From: Paramagnetospirillum caucaseum
Lineage (GTDB): Bacteria > Pseudomonadota > Alphaproteobacteria > Rhodospirillales > Magnetospirillaceae
Direction of reading: 5' to 3'
Assembly: GCF_000342045.1 (NCBI RefSeq)
Contig: NZ_AONQ01000035.1
Span: 1-47,295 of the forward strand
DNA length: 47,295 nucleotides
The translations under genes and the position numbers were made by a program. Shown here one piece after another: positions 24,055 to 32,957 of this stretch. Each line of letters opens with the position of its first letter. The first letter of the stretch is position 1. Below the pieces are notes generated by a model, which searched no databases, was not told the DNA's origin, and saw only the letters and a program-made list of their open reading frames with translations.

Positions 24055-24729
24055 TCAGGCGGAAATACCGAATACCTGGCCGAGGAAGCCCATGGCCATC
24101 TCGGCGCCGGGGCCGTCGATGCCGTGGCCCAGGCCGGGACGCAGTTCGGTCAGCACCGGCACGCCCACGGCGGTCAGCGCCTGCTCGGCGGCCTGCAGGC
24201 AGTTGGGGTTGACCACCTCGTCGTCGGCGCCGTGGATCAGCAGGGTGCGGGGGCGGGCGGTGATCTCCCTGGGCAATGCGTCGGGATCGACCAGGGCGCC
24301 GGAAAAGCCCACCACCGCCGCCGGGGCGGTGGCGGCGCGCAGGGCCACGTGCAGCGCCATCATGGTCCCCTGGCTGAAGCCGATCAGCGCCACGTCGGCG
24401 GGCTGCACCCCCCACAGGGCCACCTGCTCGTCGATATAGGCCTCGAGGATGGGGGCGGTAGCGCGCACCCCGGCGGAGATGGCGGGGATGCTGCGGTCCT
24501 GCAGGCTGAACCACTGGCGGCCGAAGGGGGCCATGTCGAAGGCGAAGGGGGCGTCGGGCGCCACGAAGGCGGCGTCGGGCAGGATGGAGGCGAAGAACGG
24601 CGCCAGCTCGATCAGGTCCGAGCCGTCCACTCCCACGCCGTGCAGCAGCACCACCAGCTGGGCGGCGGGGCCGCCCGAGGCGGGTTCCACCGAGGGGCCG
24701 GACAGTTTGACGGGCGACGGGTTGGACAT
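24055..24729 (-). CDS. Alpha/beta hydrolase, phospholipase/carboxylesterase family
   Basis: 224 aa, the size of YpfH and carboxylesterase Est proteins. It has the oxyanion region LVVLLHGVGVDGSDLIEL (about 25-42), the nucleophile elbow GFSQGTMMALH (Ser at about 117), a catalytic Asp in HGADDEVVNP (about 165-174) and the His in PGLGHGIDGPG (about 198-208). The segment FDMAPFGRQWFSLQDR is typical of this family. It probably hydrolyses short-chain or lysophospholipid esters in the cytoplasm. It is divergent from gluQRS. Confidence 0.85.
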   Translation of the reverse strand: MSNPSPVKLSGPSVEPASGGPAAQLVVLLHGVGVDGSDLIELAPFFASILPDAAFVAPDAPFAFDMAPFGRQWFSLQDRSIPAISAGVRATAPILEAYIDEQVALWGVQPADVALIGFSQGTMMALHVALRAATAPAAVVGFSGALVDPDALPREITARPRTLLIHGADDEVVNPNCLQAAEQALTAVGVPVLTELRPGLGHGIDGPGAEMAMGFLGQVFGISA

Positions 24730-24737
24730 GACGGCTC

Positions 24738-24766
24738 CTGACGAATGGAATTGGCGGCATTATGGT
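24738..24766 (+). promoter_or_regulatory. Candidate gluQRS promoter
   Basis: CTGACG (24738-24743), 17 bases, TATGGT (24761-24766), about 40 bases before the GTG start. Confidence 0.4.
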
Positions 24767-24807
24767 ATGGTTCGCCGCAACTGTCCCGCCAAAGCTAGCG
24801 ACAACTT

Positions 24808-25641
24808 GTGACCATCACCCGCTTCGCCCCCAGCCCCACCGGGGAACTGCATCTGGGCCACGCCCATTCCGCCCTGTTCGCCGTCGCCGGGGCGCGGGCG
24901 GCCCATGGGCGCTTCCTGCTGCGCATCGAGGATATCGACCGCACCCGCTGCCGCCCCGAATTCACCCGGGCCATTCTTACCGACCTCGCCTGGCTGGGCC
25001 TGGAGTGGGAACGGCCGGTGCGCGTCCAGTCGGAACATTTCGACGATTACCGCGCCGCCCTGGACCGGCTGGAGGGCATGGGGCTGCTCTATCCCTGCTT
25101 CTGCACCCGCAAGGATATCGCCCGCGAGGTGGAAGGCGCCGGCCATGCCCCCCACGGCCCCGACGGGCCGCTCTATCCCGGCCATTGCCGCCAGCTGTCC
25201 GAGGGCGAGCGAAGGGAGCGCCGCGAGGCCGGCCAGCCCTTCGCGTTGCGCCTCGACGTGGGCGGCGCGGTGCGGCGGGTCGGGCGTCTGACCTGGCATG
25301 ACCGCGGGCGGGGCGGGCAGGAGGCGCGGCCGGAGATGTTCGGCGACGTGGTGTTGGCCCGCAAGGATACCCCGGCCAGCTACCATCTGGCGGTGACGGT
25401 GGACGACGCGCTGCAGGGGGTGACCCTGGTGACGCGGGGCGAGGACCTGTTCGACGCCACCCATGTGCACCGCCTGCTGCAGGCCCTGCTGGGCCTGCCG
25501 GTGCCGGATTACCACCATCACCGCCTGCTCGCCGACGAGCACGGGCGGCGCTATGCCAAGCGGGACAAGTCCTTGACGTTGCGGGCGCTGCGCGAGGCGG
25601 GGCGCACGCCGGGCGAGGTGCGGGCGCTGGCGGGGTTCTGA
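24808..25641 (+). CDS. gluQ: Glutamyl-Q tRNA(Asp) synthetase
   Basis: 277 aa, the length of GluQ-RS; it lacks the anticodon-binding half of GluRS. It has the class I signature HIGH-like LHLGHAHS (about 14-21) after RFAPSPTGE, DIDRTRCRP, a zinc site with CFCTRKD (about 108-114) and YPGHCRQ, and the KMSKS-like AKRDKSLTL (about 250-258). The enzyme attaches glutamate to the queuosine of tRNA-Asp. The start is GTG 24808. It stands alone between divergent and convergent neighbours. Confidence 0.93.
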   Translation: MTITRFAPSPTGELHLGHAHSALFAVAGARAAHGRFLLRIEDIDRTRCRPEFTRAILTDLAWLGLEWERPVRVQSEHFDDYRAALDRLEGMGLLYPCFCTRKDIAREVEGAGHAPHGPDGPLYPGHCRQLSEGERRERREAGQPFALRLDVGGAVRRVGRLTWHDRGRGGQEARPEMFGDVVLARKDTPASYHLAVTVDDALQGVTLVTRGEDLFDATHVHRLLQALLGLPVPDYHHHRLLADEHGRRYAKRDKSLTLRALREAGRTPGEVRALAGF

Positions 25642-25652
25642 GCCACTCCAAT

Positions 25653-25703
25653 GCGGGCAGGATGCCCGCGCTCCGAGGCATGGAGCGCGGCCGTCCCGGC
25701 CGC
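25653..25703. repeat. Dispersed double-hairpin repeat, copy B
   Basis: GCGGGCA-GGA-TGCCCGC (25653-25669), then GCGCTCC paired with GGAGCGC (25668-25674 and 25682-25688), then GCGGCCG-TCC-CGGCCGC (25687-25703). It fills the gap between the convergent gluQRS and GST genes. Its ends are near the two stop codons, and it may serve as a bidirectional terminator. Confidence 0.85.
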
Positions 25704-25709
25704 CATTTT

Positions 25710-26315
25710 CTAGGCCAGTCCTTCGGCCTTGAGCACCGCCTGGGTGGCGGGGCGGACCTTGATGCGCTCGAAATGAGCGGCCACATGGGGCCAGGCCGCC
25801 GTGTCGATCTTCAGGCGCGGCAGCCACGAGAACACGGTGAACAGGTAGAAATCCGCCACCGTGATGCGCTCGCCCATCAGGAACGGCCCCTTGCCCAGCG
25901 CCTTGTCCAGGTAGTCGAGGCGGCGGCCCAGGACGGTCTTCAGCGCCGTCTTGCCGTCCTCGGGCATGGCCGGGTTGAACTGGATACCGGCCGGCTTGTG
26001 CAGTTCGGTGGCGATGAACACCAGCCATTCCAGCAGCTTCATGTAATCCTGGGTGCCCACCGCCGGGGCCAGCCCCTTTTCCGGGGCCATGGCGGCGATG
26101 CGCAGCAGGATGGCCACGCCCTCGGTCAGCACGGCGCCGTCGTCGATGACCAAGGCGGGGATATAGCCCTTGGGGTTGACGGCGAGGAAATCGCCGCCCG
26201 ACTCGGTCTTCTTGGCCTCCAGGTCGACGGCCTCCAGGGCATAGGGGATGCCGGCCTCTTCCAGGGCGATGTGCGACGCCAGCGAGCAGGCGCCCGCCTT
26301 GTAATAAAGCTTCAT
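25710..26315 (-). CDS. Glutathione S-transferase, bacterial beta class
   Basis: 201 aa. The N-terminal thioredoxin-like domain begins MKLYYKAGACSLASHIALEE, with Cys10 of the beta class, then VNPKGYIPALVIDDGAVLTE (cis-Pro and glutathione-gamma-glutamyl site ~ 48-67). The C-terminal helical domain has GERITVADFYLFTVFSWL (about 148-165) with the N-capping Asp. It conjugates or reduces substrates with glutathione in the cytoplasm. Start ATG 26315. The zinc-ribbon gene lies 13 bases upstream in the same direction. Confidence 0.92.
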   Translation of the reverse strand: MKLYYKAGACSLASHIALEEAGIPYALEAVDLEAKKTESGGDFLAVNPKGYIPALVIDDGAVLTEGVAILLRIAAMAPEKGLAPAVGTQDYMKLLEWLVFIATELHKPAGIQFNPAMPEDGKTALKTVLGRRLDYLDKALGKGPFLMGERITVADFYLFTVFSWLPRLKIDTAAWPHVAAHFERIKVRPATQAVLKAEGLA

Positions 26316-26328
26316 GGACGGACTCCTT

Positions 26329-26550
26329 CTAGGCGCCGGGCGGAAGCTCGTTCAGCGAGCCGCAGCCGGCGCAGCGGTAGAGCAGGTTGACCTTGATGGT
26401 GCGGATGGGGACGTCGTGCATCATCTCGCGGCCGCAGACGCCGCAATGAACGTTGTCGCCCCCCAGGCCGAACATGGCGGCCCCGGTATCGACGATCTCG
26501 CGGTCATTGGTCCTGTCCTCGGCAACGTGTTTCAGCACAATGGTAGCCAT
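26329..26550 (-). CDS. Small zinc-ribbon protein (73 aa)
   Basis: 73 aa with two CxxC pairs: HCGVCGREM (about 35-43) and YRCAGCGSLNE (about 58-68), a classical zinc ribbon. The N-terminus MATIVLKHVAEDRTNDREIV and the middle DVPIRTIKVNLL carry no further motif. The function is unknown. Its position, 13 bases before the GST and 18 bases after the gamma-glutamyltransferase stop, suggests co-transcription with glutathione-related genes. It could be a nucleic-acid or protein-binding adaptor. Confidence 0.7.
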   Translation of the reverse strand: MATIVLKHVAEDRTNDREIVDTGAAMFGLGGDNVHCGVCGREMMHDVPIRTIKVNLLYRCAGCGSLNELPPGA

Positions 26551-26568
26551 GTGGTCCTGATCCTCTCG

Positions 26569-28164
26569 TCAAAATGCCGCCACCACGCCATCGGCGCGGG
26601 GGTCGGCGGCTCCCTCGATGACGCCGTCGGCGCGGCGCATCAGCGCCCCGGCGTGGCCCAGCAGGGAATCCCACTCCCCCACCACCTGGACATTGTGCCC
26701 CACCGCCGTCAAGCGCTGGATCACCCCGGCGTCGAAACGGTTCTCCAGCTGGATGCCGGACGGGGCGGCGGCACCGTCCAGGGCGCGGGCCAGGCACCAG
26801 CGCGGCGCCGAGACCGCCTGCTGCAGCCCCTGGCCGTACAGCGCCACCCGGGTGAAGATCCCCGCCTGGATCAGGGGCTGGGCGTCGCCGCCCATGGTGC
26901 CGTAGACCATGGTGCGGCCATCCTTCAGCCGCGCCAGTCCGGGCGACAGGGTGTGGAAGGGCCGCCGCCGGGGCTCCAGGGAATTGCGGTGCAGGGGGTC
27001 GAGGCTGAACGAACTGGCCCGGCTGTGCCAGACCAACCCGATTCCGGGCAGCGTCACGCCCGAGCCGAAGGCGTGGTACAGGCTCTGGATGAAGCTGACG
27101 GCGCGGCCCTGACCGTCGATCACTCCCAGCCAGACGGTGTCGCCCTCGCCCGCCGCGCCGGGCAGTGGGCTGGCCTTGGCCTTGTCGATCTCCCAGGCCA
27201 TGCGGTCGAGGATTCCGTCCTCCAGATAGGTGGTGGCGTGGATGGACATGCGCGAGGGATCGGTGACGTGGGCGTCCCTGATGCGGTAGGCCAGCTTGGC
27301 CGCTTCCACTAGCCCGTGGATATGGTCGAAGCCGTCGGCCTCGGCGACGCCGAGGCGCTGGTAAAGGCCCAGCAGGATCAGCGAGGCCAGCCCCTGGGTG
27401 GGCGGCGCGGTGTTGAACAGGTGGCCGCATGGCAGGCTGAGCGACAGCGGCCGGCGGCGCATGCCGCGGTGCCGGGCCATGTCCTCGGCGCGCAGCGGCG
27501 AGCCGGCGGCCTGCAACCCGGCGGCCACGGCGCGGGCCACCTCGCCGCGGTAGAAGTCATCGAGGCCGGCATTGGCCAGACGCTCCAGCGTGTCGGCCAG
27601 GGCCGGCAGGCGCAGCACGGAACCGGCGGCGGGCGCCTTGCGCTTGGCCAGGAAGGTTTCGGCGAAGCCGGGCTGGCGGCGCAATTCGGCCAGATTGCGC
27701 AGGGTGGCGGCCGATTGGTGGCGCGACACGGCGAAGCCTTCCCGCGCCGCGAACACCGCATCCTCGAACAGGCGGCGCAGCGGCAGCCGCCCGCCCCAAT
27801 GGCCGGAGACGTCCAGCGCCAGCTGCCAGCTGGACACCGCGCCCGCCACGGTGGCGGCGGCCAGGGGGCCGCGCGTCGGGATGCGCTTGTGGCCGGCCTT
27901 GCGGTAGAACTCCTGGTCGACCTTGGCCCCGGCGGCGCCCGAACCGTCGATGGAGACGGGGGGCTTGCCCGGTTCGGCGATCAGCCAGAAGGCGTCGCCG
28001 CCCAGTCCGGTCATATGGGGGTAGACCACGCCGAGCATCGCGGCGGCGGCGATGGCCGCCTCGATGGCGGTGCCGCCGTCGCGCAGCACGGCCAGCCCCG
28101 CCTGGGAGGCGAGGTGGTGGGGCGAGGTCACCATGCCCCGGCGGGCCATGGGCGAATGAAGCAT
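26569..28164 (-). CDS. Gamma-glutamyltransferase family protein (YwrD-like)
   Basis: 531 aa. Ntn-hydrolase features: MVTSPHHLASQAGLAVLRDG (about 11-30), GLGGDAFWLI (53-62), and the autoprocessing site GEGDTVWLGVID with nucleophile Thr343, aligned to TTHYSVVD of E. coli GGT. FGSGVTLPGIGLVW and YGTMGGDAQPLIQ (substrate-binding Gly pair) follow. There is no signal peptide, unlike the periplasmic E. coli enzyme, which places it with the cytoplasmic YwrD-like group. It would hydrolyse or transfer gamma-glutamyl groups from glutathione. The start ATG 28164 has AAAGGA eight bases upstream. Confidence 0.88.
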   Translation of the reverse strand: MLHSPMARRGMVTSPHHLASQAGLAVLRDGGTAIEAAIAAAAMLGVVYPHMTGLGGDAFWLIAEPGKPPVSIDGSGAAGAKVDQEFYRKAGHKRIPTRGPLAAATVAGAVSSWQLALDVSGHWGGRLPLRRLFEDAVFAAREGFAVSRHQSAATLRNLAELRRQPGFAETFLAKRKAPAAGSVLRLPALADTLERLANAGLDDFYRGEVARAVAAGLQAAGSPLRAEDMARHRGMRRRPLSLSLPCGHLFNTAPPTQGLASLILLGLYQRLGVAEADGFDHIHGLVEAAKLAYRIRDAHVTDPSRMSIHATTYLEDGILDRMAWEIDKAKASPLPGAAGEGDTVWLGVIDGQGRAVSFIQSLYHAFGSGVTLPGIGLVWHSRASSFSLDPLHRNSLEPRRRPFHTLSPGLARLKDGRTMVYGTMGGDAQPLIQAGIFTRVALYGQGLQQAVSAPRWCLARALDGAAAPSGIQLENRFDAGVIQRLTAVGHNVQVVGEWDSLLGHAGALMRRADGVIEGAADPRADGVVAAF

Positions 28165-28259
28165 CGGGCGGGTCCTTTTGTGGCAGGGCGATTGTTGCGA
28201 AAATGCCGCCCGCCGTCCAGAGTGGCGATACCACTCAATCATCATCCGGCCGCCGTTCC

Positions 28260-28715
28260 ATGGATATCGACCCCGCCTTTTCCTGTACCCGCTCCCTGTC
28301 CTGGGAGGAAATCCACGCCGTTTCGCGCCAGCTGGCCCGGCGGCTCAGGGACAAGGGGCCGTTCGCCGGCATCATCGCCATCGCCCGCGGCGGGCTGGTC
28401 CCCGCCGCCATCCTGGCCCTCGAGCTGGATATCCGCCAGGTGGACACCGTGTGCATCGCCGGCTACGACGAAAGCACCCGCCACGACCTGGAAGTGCTCA
28501 AGCGGGTGCAGGGCGACGGCGGCGGCTGGCTGGTGGTGGACGACCTAGTGGACACCGGCCGAACCGCCCAGGCGGTGCGCGATATGCTGCCCGGCGGCCA
28601 CTACGCCACCCTCTACGCCAAGCCCTCGGGCAAGCCCATGGTGGACACCTGCGTCGCCGACGTGGAACAGGAGACCTGGCTGGTGTTTCCCTGGGAAGCC
28701 ATCGAACAGGTTTGA
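28260..28715 (+). CDS. gpt: Xanthine phosphoribosyltransferase
   Basis: 151 aa against 152 in E. coli Gpt, with the same order of motifs. These are ARRLRDKGPFAGIIAIARGG, VDTVCIAGYDE, EVLKRVQGDGGGWLVVDDL, the PRPP-binding VVDDLVDTGRTAQAV (about 91-105) and LYAKPSGKPMVDTCVADVEQ. It salvages xanthine and guanine with PRPP. The start ATG 28260 is 95 bases from the divergent gamma-glutamyltransferase start. Confidence 0.93.
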   Translation: MDIDPAFSCTRSLSWEEIHAVSRQLARRLRDKGPFAGIIAIARGGLVPAAILALELDIRQVDTVCIAGYDESTRHDLEVLKRVQGDGGGWLVVDDLVDTGRTAQAVRDMLPGGHYATLYAKPSGKPMVDTCVADVEQETWLVFPWEAIEQV

Positions 28716-28778
28716 CGGGCGGGGCCAACCCGGCGGATAATCGGCACTGCGATACCGATTTCAGCGAGGCCGGGGTCC

Positions 28779-29204
28779 ATGAGCGTGTTTTCCATCCCGA
28801 GACGGGTCAGCTGGGGCGATTGCGACCCGGCGGGCATCCTCTACACGCCGCGCGTCTTCGATTATTGCACCGAGGCCATCGAGCGCTGGTACGCCGGTCC
28901 CATGGGCATCGACTGGCCGACCATGAACCGCCGCGACAACATGGGCTCGCCCACCGTCCACGCCGAATGCGACTACCTGGTGCCCATGTCCCCCGGCCTG
29001 GAGCTGGAGGTGCGGGTGCTGGTCGATAAGATCGGCACGGCCAGCATCAATTTCATCATCGAGGGCGTGGCCGCCGACGGCACCCTCCATTTCCGCGCCC
29101 GCTATGTCGGCTGCATCACCGATTTCACCCAGAACAAGGCGGTACCCATTCCCGAACCGTTGCGCGGCCGCATCGAGGCCTATGGAAACGCCTGCCGCCC
29201 GTAA
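28779..29204 (+). CDS. Acyl-CoA thioesterase, 4-hydroxybenzoyl-CoA thioesterase type
   Basis: 141 aa hotdog-fold protein. The catalytic region is VSWGDCDPAGILYTPRVFDY (about 10-29), where the Asp of D-P-A-G-I matches the 4-HBA-CoA thioesterase active Asp. CTEAIERWY begins the long central helix, and the strands VRVLVDKIGTASINFIIEGV and HFRARYVGCITDF complete the fold. It hydrolyses acyl-CoA or aryl-CoA; the physiological substrate is not indicated by the neighbours. It lies between gpt and irr. Confidence 0.85.
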   Translation: MSVFSIPRRVSWGDCDPAGILYTPRVFDYCTEAIERWYAGPMGIDWPTMNRRDNMGSPTVHAECDYLVPMSPGLELEVRVLVDKIGTASINFIIEGVAADGTLHFRARYVGCITDFTQNKAVPIPEPLRGRIEAYGNACRP

Positions 29205-29250
29205 CCATGTATGAAAAATGGCACTTAGGACTAATCCGCTAATACCAAAG

Positions 29251-29280
29251 CCTTAACCCCCATAAAAATTGGCGTTAAGG
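29251..29280. promoter_or_regulatory. 30-bp dyad in the irr upstream region
   Basis: CCTTAAC (29251-29257) and GTTAAGG (29274-29280) with an inner CCA/TGG pairing around an AT-rich centre. It lies 79-108 bases before the irr start, in an unusually AT-rich stretch. It is either an operator (iron regulation would be expected) or a terminator hairpin of the thioesterase gene (TTTATTT follows). Confidence 0.45.
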
Positions 29281-29358
29281 GACTTTATTTCTTGAAGAAC
29301 TCCATGTTAGCGTTGAGATAGATCAATTCCATCCCACCCCGAAAGGGCGGTTGCCACC

Positions 29359-29778
29359 ATGACCATGATCACCGTTCGTCCCTACAGCCACGCCCTGGAC
29401 CGGCTCCGCGCCGTGGGCCTGCGCCCCACCCGTCAGCGTCTGGCCCTGGCCCGGCTGCTGTTCGACGGCGGCGACCGCCACATCTCGGCCGAGCAGCTGC
29501 ACACCGAGGCGCTGTCGTCGAGCATCCGGGTGTCACTGGCCACCGTCTACAACACGCTGCACCAGTTCACCGATGCCGGCCTGCTGCGCGAGATCGTGGT
29601 GGATGCGGGCCGCAGCTATTTCGACACCAACACCAGCGACCACCATCATTTCTTCTACGAGAAGAGCGGCAAGCTGTGCGATATCCCCGGCGACCTGATC
29701 GCCGTGTCCAAGGTGCCCGACGCCCCCGAGGGCTTCAACATCAGCCGGGTGGAAGTCATCGTCCGGGTGGACGGCTGA
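29359..29778 (+). CDS. irr: Fur-family iron response regulator Irr
   Basis: 139 aa. The winged-helix domain (about 10-85) has LRPTRQRLALARLLFDGGDR and VSLATVYNTLHQFTDAGLLRE, the Fur-type recognition helix. The dimerisation part has DTNTSDHHHFFYEKSGKLCD (about 89-108); the triple His is the haem/metal motif typical of Irr. The Cys residues of classical Fur C-terminal zinc sites are absent. In alphaproteobacteria, Irr represses or activates iron and haem genes when iron is scarce and is degraded or released on haem binding. The second Met codon is at residue 3, so the start could be 29359 or 29365. Confidence 0.9.
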   Translation: MTMITVRPYSHALDRLRAVGLRPTRQRLALARLLFDGGDRHISAEQLHTEALSSSIRVSLATVYNTLHQFTDAGLLREIVVDAGRSYFDTNTSDHHHFFYEKSGKLCDIPGDLIAVSKVPDAPEGFNISRVEVIVRVDG

Positions 29779-29890
29779 GGAATTCAGTTCACGGTTCCCT
29801 CGTCTTCCAAGGGAACGAACCGGTTCGGGGCGCCTTCCGCAAGGATGGCGCCCCGAATCGTTTCATAAGGGGCGTGGATACGCGAAGAAG

Positions 29891-29916
29891 AAGGGCGGCC
29901 CCAGGGCCGCCCTTTT
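29891..29916. terminator. Bidirectional terminator between irr and typA
   Basis: AAGGGCGGCC (29891-29900), loop CCAG, GGCCGCCCTT (29905-29914), with TTTT on plus and CTTCTTCTT on minus. Confidence 0.9.
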
Positions 29917-29919
29917 CGT

Positions 29920-31740
29920 TCAGTCGTTCTTGGCGGCGCGGTCGGCCTTCTTGCGCTCGTTGGGGTCGAGCAGGCGCTTGCGCAAGCGGATGGACTTGGG
30001 GGTCACTTCCACCAGTTCGTCGTCCTCGATATAGGCGATGGCCTGTTCCAGGCTCATCTTGCGGGGCGGCGTCAACTTGACCGCCTCATCCTTGCCCGAG
30101 GCGCGGACGTTGGTGAGCTGCTTGCCCTTCAGCGCGTTGACCTCGAGATCATTGGGGCGGTTGTGCTCGCCGATGATCATGCCCTCGTAGATCTTGACGT
30201 TGCCGGTGATGAACATGGCGCCGCGCTCTTCCAGGTTCCACAGGGCGTAGGTGACCGCGTCGCCCTGGCCGTTGGAGATCAGCACGCCGTTGCGCCGGCC
30301 CTCGATGGCGCCCTTGTAGGGGGCGTAGCCGTGGAACATGCGGTTCATCAGGCCGGTGCCGCGGGTGTCGGTGAGGAACTCGCCGTGATAGCCGATCAGG
30401 CCGCGGGCCGGAGCCAGGAAGGTGATGCGGGTCTTGCCGCCGCCCGAGGGGCGCATGCCGGTCAGCTCGGCCTTGCGCAGGCTCATCTTTTCCACCACGG
30501 CGCCCGAGTATTCCTCGTCGACGTCGATGAACACTTCCTCGATGGGTTCGAGACGCTTGCCGTTCTCATCCTGCTGGAACAGCACGCGGGGACGCGAGAT
30601 GGACAGCTCGAAGCCCTCGCGGCGCATCTGCTCGATCAGCACGCCCAGCTGCAGCTCGCCACGGCCCGACACCTCGAAGGCGTCCTTGCCGGCGGTCTCG
30701 CGGATGTGGATGGCGACGTTGGACTCGGCCTCGCGGGCCAGACGGGCGCCGATCATGCGCGAGGTGACCTTGTCGCCTTCCTGGCCGGCCAGCGGGCTGT
30801 CGTTGACCGAGAAGGTCATGGCCAGCGTCGGCGGGTCGATGGGATTGGCCTTGAGGGGTTCGGTGACCTCGGGGGCGCAGATGGTGTCGGCCACGGTCGG
30901 CTTGGTCATGCCGGCGATGGCGATGATGTCGCCGGCCTCGGCGAATTCCACCGGCACGCGCTCGATGCCGCGGAAGGCCAGCAGCTTGCTCATGCGGAAG
31001 TTCTCGAGCACCTGGCCGTCATGGGACAGGCCCTTGACCTGCATGTTCAGCTTGGCGGTGCCGGAATAGATGCGCCCGGTCAGCACGCGGCCGAGATAGG
31101 GATCGGCCTCGAGCGTGGTGGCCAGCATGGAGAACGGCGCCTCCAGGTCGCGCTTGGGCGGCGGCACATGGGCGACGATCAGGTCGAACAGCGCCGACAG
31201 GTCCTTGCGCGGGCCTTCCAGCGAATCGTCGGCCCAGCCGTCGCGGCCCACCGCGAACATGGTGGGGAAGTCCAGCTGGTGGTCGTCGGCGTCCAGCGCC
31301 GCGAACAGGTCGAAGCACTCGTCGTGCACCTCGTGGGGCCGCGCGTCGCCGCGATCCACCTTGTTGACCACCACGATGGGGCGCAGGCCGAGGCCCAGCG
31401 CCTTGCCGGTGACGAACTTGGTCTGGGGCATGGGCCCTTCCGCCGCGTCCACCAGCACCACCACGCCGTCCACCATGGACAGGATGCGTTCCACCTCGCC
31501 GCCGAAATCGGCGTGGCCGGGGGTGTCGACGATGTTGATGCGCACGCCCTTCCACTCGACCGAGGTGCACTTGGCCAGGATGGTGATGCCGCGTTCCTTT
31601 TCCAGGTCGTTGGAATCCATCACGCGTTCAGCCACCTGCTGGTTTTCGCGGAAGGTTCCCGATTGCCGCAGCATGGCATCCACCAGAGTGGTCTTGCCGT
31701 GGTCGACGTGGGCGATAATGGCGATGTTGCGCAGTTCCAT
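29920..31740 (-). CDS. typA: Ribosome-associated GTPase TypA/BipA
   Basis: 606 aa, the standard length. G1 [10 protein letters not shown] (about 10-19), G2 [11 protein letters not shown]3 DTPGHADFG (about 74-82), G4 NKVD (about 128-131). The EF-G-like domains follow, with [20 protein letters not shown] and [20 protein letters not shown], and the TypA-specific C-terminal domain ([20 protein letters not shown]) ends the protein. It is a translational GTPase needed for ribosome assembly and stress or cold growth. It starts 11 bases after the kinase gene stop, so the two form one minus-strand transcript. Confidence 0.97.
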   Translation of the reverse strand: MELRNIAIIAHVDHGKTTLVDAMLRQSGTFRENQQVAERVMDSNDLEKERGITILAKCTSVEWKGVRINIVDTPGHADFGGEVERILSMVDGVVVLVDAAEGPMPQTKFVTGKALGLGLRPIVVVNKVDRGDARPHEVHDECFDLFAALDADDHQLDFPTMFAVGRDGWADDSLEGPRKDLSALFDLIVAHVPPPKRDLEAPFSMLATTLEADPYLGRVLTGRIYSGTAKLNMQVKGLSHDGQVLENFRMSKLLAFRGIERVPVEFAEAGDIIAIAGMTKPTVADTICAPEVTEPLKANPIDPPTLAMTFSVNDSPLAGQEGDKVTSRMIGARLAREAESNVAIHIRETAGKDAFEVSGRGELQLGVLIEQMRREGFELSISRPRVLFQQDENGKRLEPIEEVFIDVDEEYSGAVVEKMSLRKAELTGMRPSGGGKTRITFLAPARGLIGYHGEFLTDTRGTGLMNRMFHGYAPYKGAIEGRRNGVLISNGQGDAVTYALWNLEERGAMFITGNVKIYEGMIIGEHNRPNDLEVNALKGKQLTNVRASGKDEAVKLTPPRKMSLEQAIAYIEDDELVEVTPKSIRLRKRLLDPNERKKADRAAKND

Positions 31741-31751
31741 GGGACTCGTTC

Positions 31752-32768
31752 TTACCGGAGATTTTCGAAAATATGGGGACCCAGTTTGGCGCGGGCCAGA
31801 TCCTTGAGCGAACGCTCGGGCCGGGCGCCGTAATGGGAGATGATTTCGCCGGCGGCGATGCCGCCCAGCATGGCGCAGGTGGCGAGGTCGCGCCCCTGGG
31901 TGAAGCCGAACAGGAAGCCGGCGGCGTAGAGATCGCCGGCGCCGGTGGTGTCCACCAGCTGGTCGATGTCGTCGGCGGCGACCACCTGAATCTCGTCCTC
32001 GGTCACCACCACCGAGCCCTTGTCGCCCCGCGTCACGGCGGCGATGCGGCAATGGCCGCGCACGGCGCGCACCGCGTCGTCGAACGAGGTGGTCTGGTAG
32101 AGCGAGCACAGCTCGGCCTCGTTGGCGAACAGGATGTCCACATGGCCGGAGACCAGGTCGAGGAAGGCGTCGCGGTGGCGGTCGACGCAGAAGGGATCGG
32201 ACAGCGACAGCGACACCAGGCGGCCGGCGCCGTGGGCGGTGGTGGCCGCCTTGAGGAAGGCGCGCTTGGCCTCGGGCGGGTCGTAGAGATAACCCTCGAG
32301 ATAGGTGATTTCGGCGCCGGCGATCAGGCCGGTATCCACGTCGTCGGGCCCCAGGTCGATACAGGCGCCCAGATAGGTCAGCATGGTGCGCTGGGCATCG
32401 GGAGTGACCAGCACGAAGCAGCGCGCCGTGGACGGGCCGCCATCGGCGGCGGGGGTCTCGAAATGGACGCCGGAATTGCGGATGTCGTGGCGGAAGACCT
32501 GGCCCAGCTGGTCGCTCTTGACCTTGCCCACATAGGCGGCGCGGCCGCCCAGGGCGGCGATGCCGGCGATGGTGTTGGCGGCGGACCCGCCCGAGCACTC
32601 GATGCCCGGCGGCAGCTGGGCATAGATGGACTCGGCCTGCTCGGCGTCGATCAGGGTCATCACCCCCTTGGTCAGGCCGAGACGATGCAGCAGCAGGTCA
32701 TCGGCATGCACCAGCACATCAACGATCGCGTTGCCGATACCGGCGACGTGAATGGTCTTGTCCGCCAT
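31752..32768 (-). CDS. PfkB-family kinase, adenosine kinase-like
   Basis: 338 aa. PfkB signature 1 is in [24 protein letters not shown] (about 58-81) and signature 2 in [17 protein letters not shown] (about 273-289), with the catalytic Asp of GAGD. The N-terminus [16 protein letters not shown] is typical of the adenosine kinase-like group, in which ribonucleosides or sugars are phosphorylated with ATP. The exact substrate cannot be fixed from sequence alone. It is the promoter-proximal gene of the kinase-typA pair. Confidence 0.9.
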   Translation of the reverse strand: MADKTIHVAGIGNAIVDVLVHADDLLLHRLGLTKGVMTLIDAEQAESIYAQLPPGIECSGGSAANTIAGIAALGGRAAYVGKVKSDQLGQVFRHDIRNSGVHFETPAADGGPSTARCFVLVTPDAQRTMLTYLGACIDLGPDDVDTGLIAGAEITYLEGYLYDPPEAKRAFLKAATTAHGAGRLVSLSLSDPFCVDRHRDAFLDLVSGHVDILFANEAELCSLYQTTSFDDAVRAVRGHCRIAAVTRGDKGSVVVTEDEIQVVAADDIDQLVDTTGAGDLYAAGFLFGFTQGRDLATCAMLGGIAAGEIISHYGARPERSLKDLARAKLGPHIFENLR

Positions 32769-32848
32769 GGCTCAATACGGGCCTTCTCGCAAGGAAAGTC
32801 GGTGCCCCGGGCGCAGGTGCGCCATTTCCAGAGGCAATTTTGCGGCGC

Positions 32849-32876
32849 AGTATAGCCATGGAGCCGCCATAAACAA
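32849..32876 (-). promoter_or_regulatory. Candidate promoter of the PfkB kinase-typA operon
   Basis: On the minus strand: TTGTTT (32876-32871), 16 bases, TATACT (32854-32849). The leader to the start at 32768 is about 75 bases. Confidence 0.6.
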
Positions 32877-32957
32877 CAAAAACCGCCTTGACGCTTGGCG
32901 AATGGCCCGGAGCGTGCTTGAATCGACCGTTTCCCCGCCATTCCACCGTCGCGAGCC

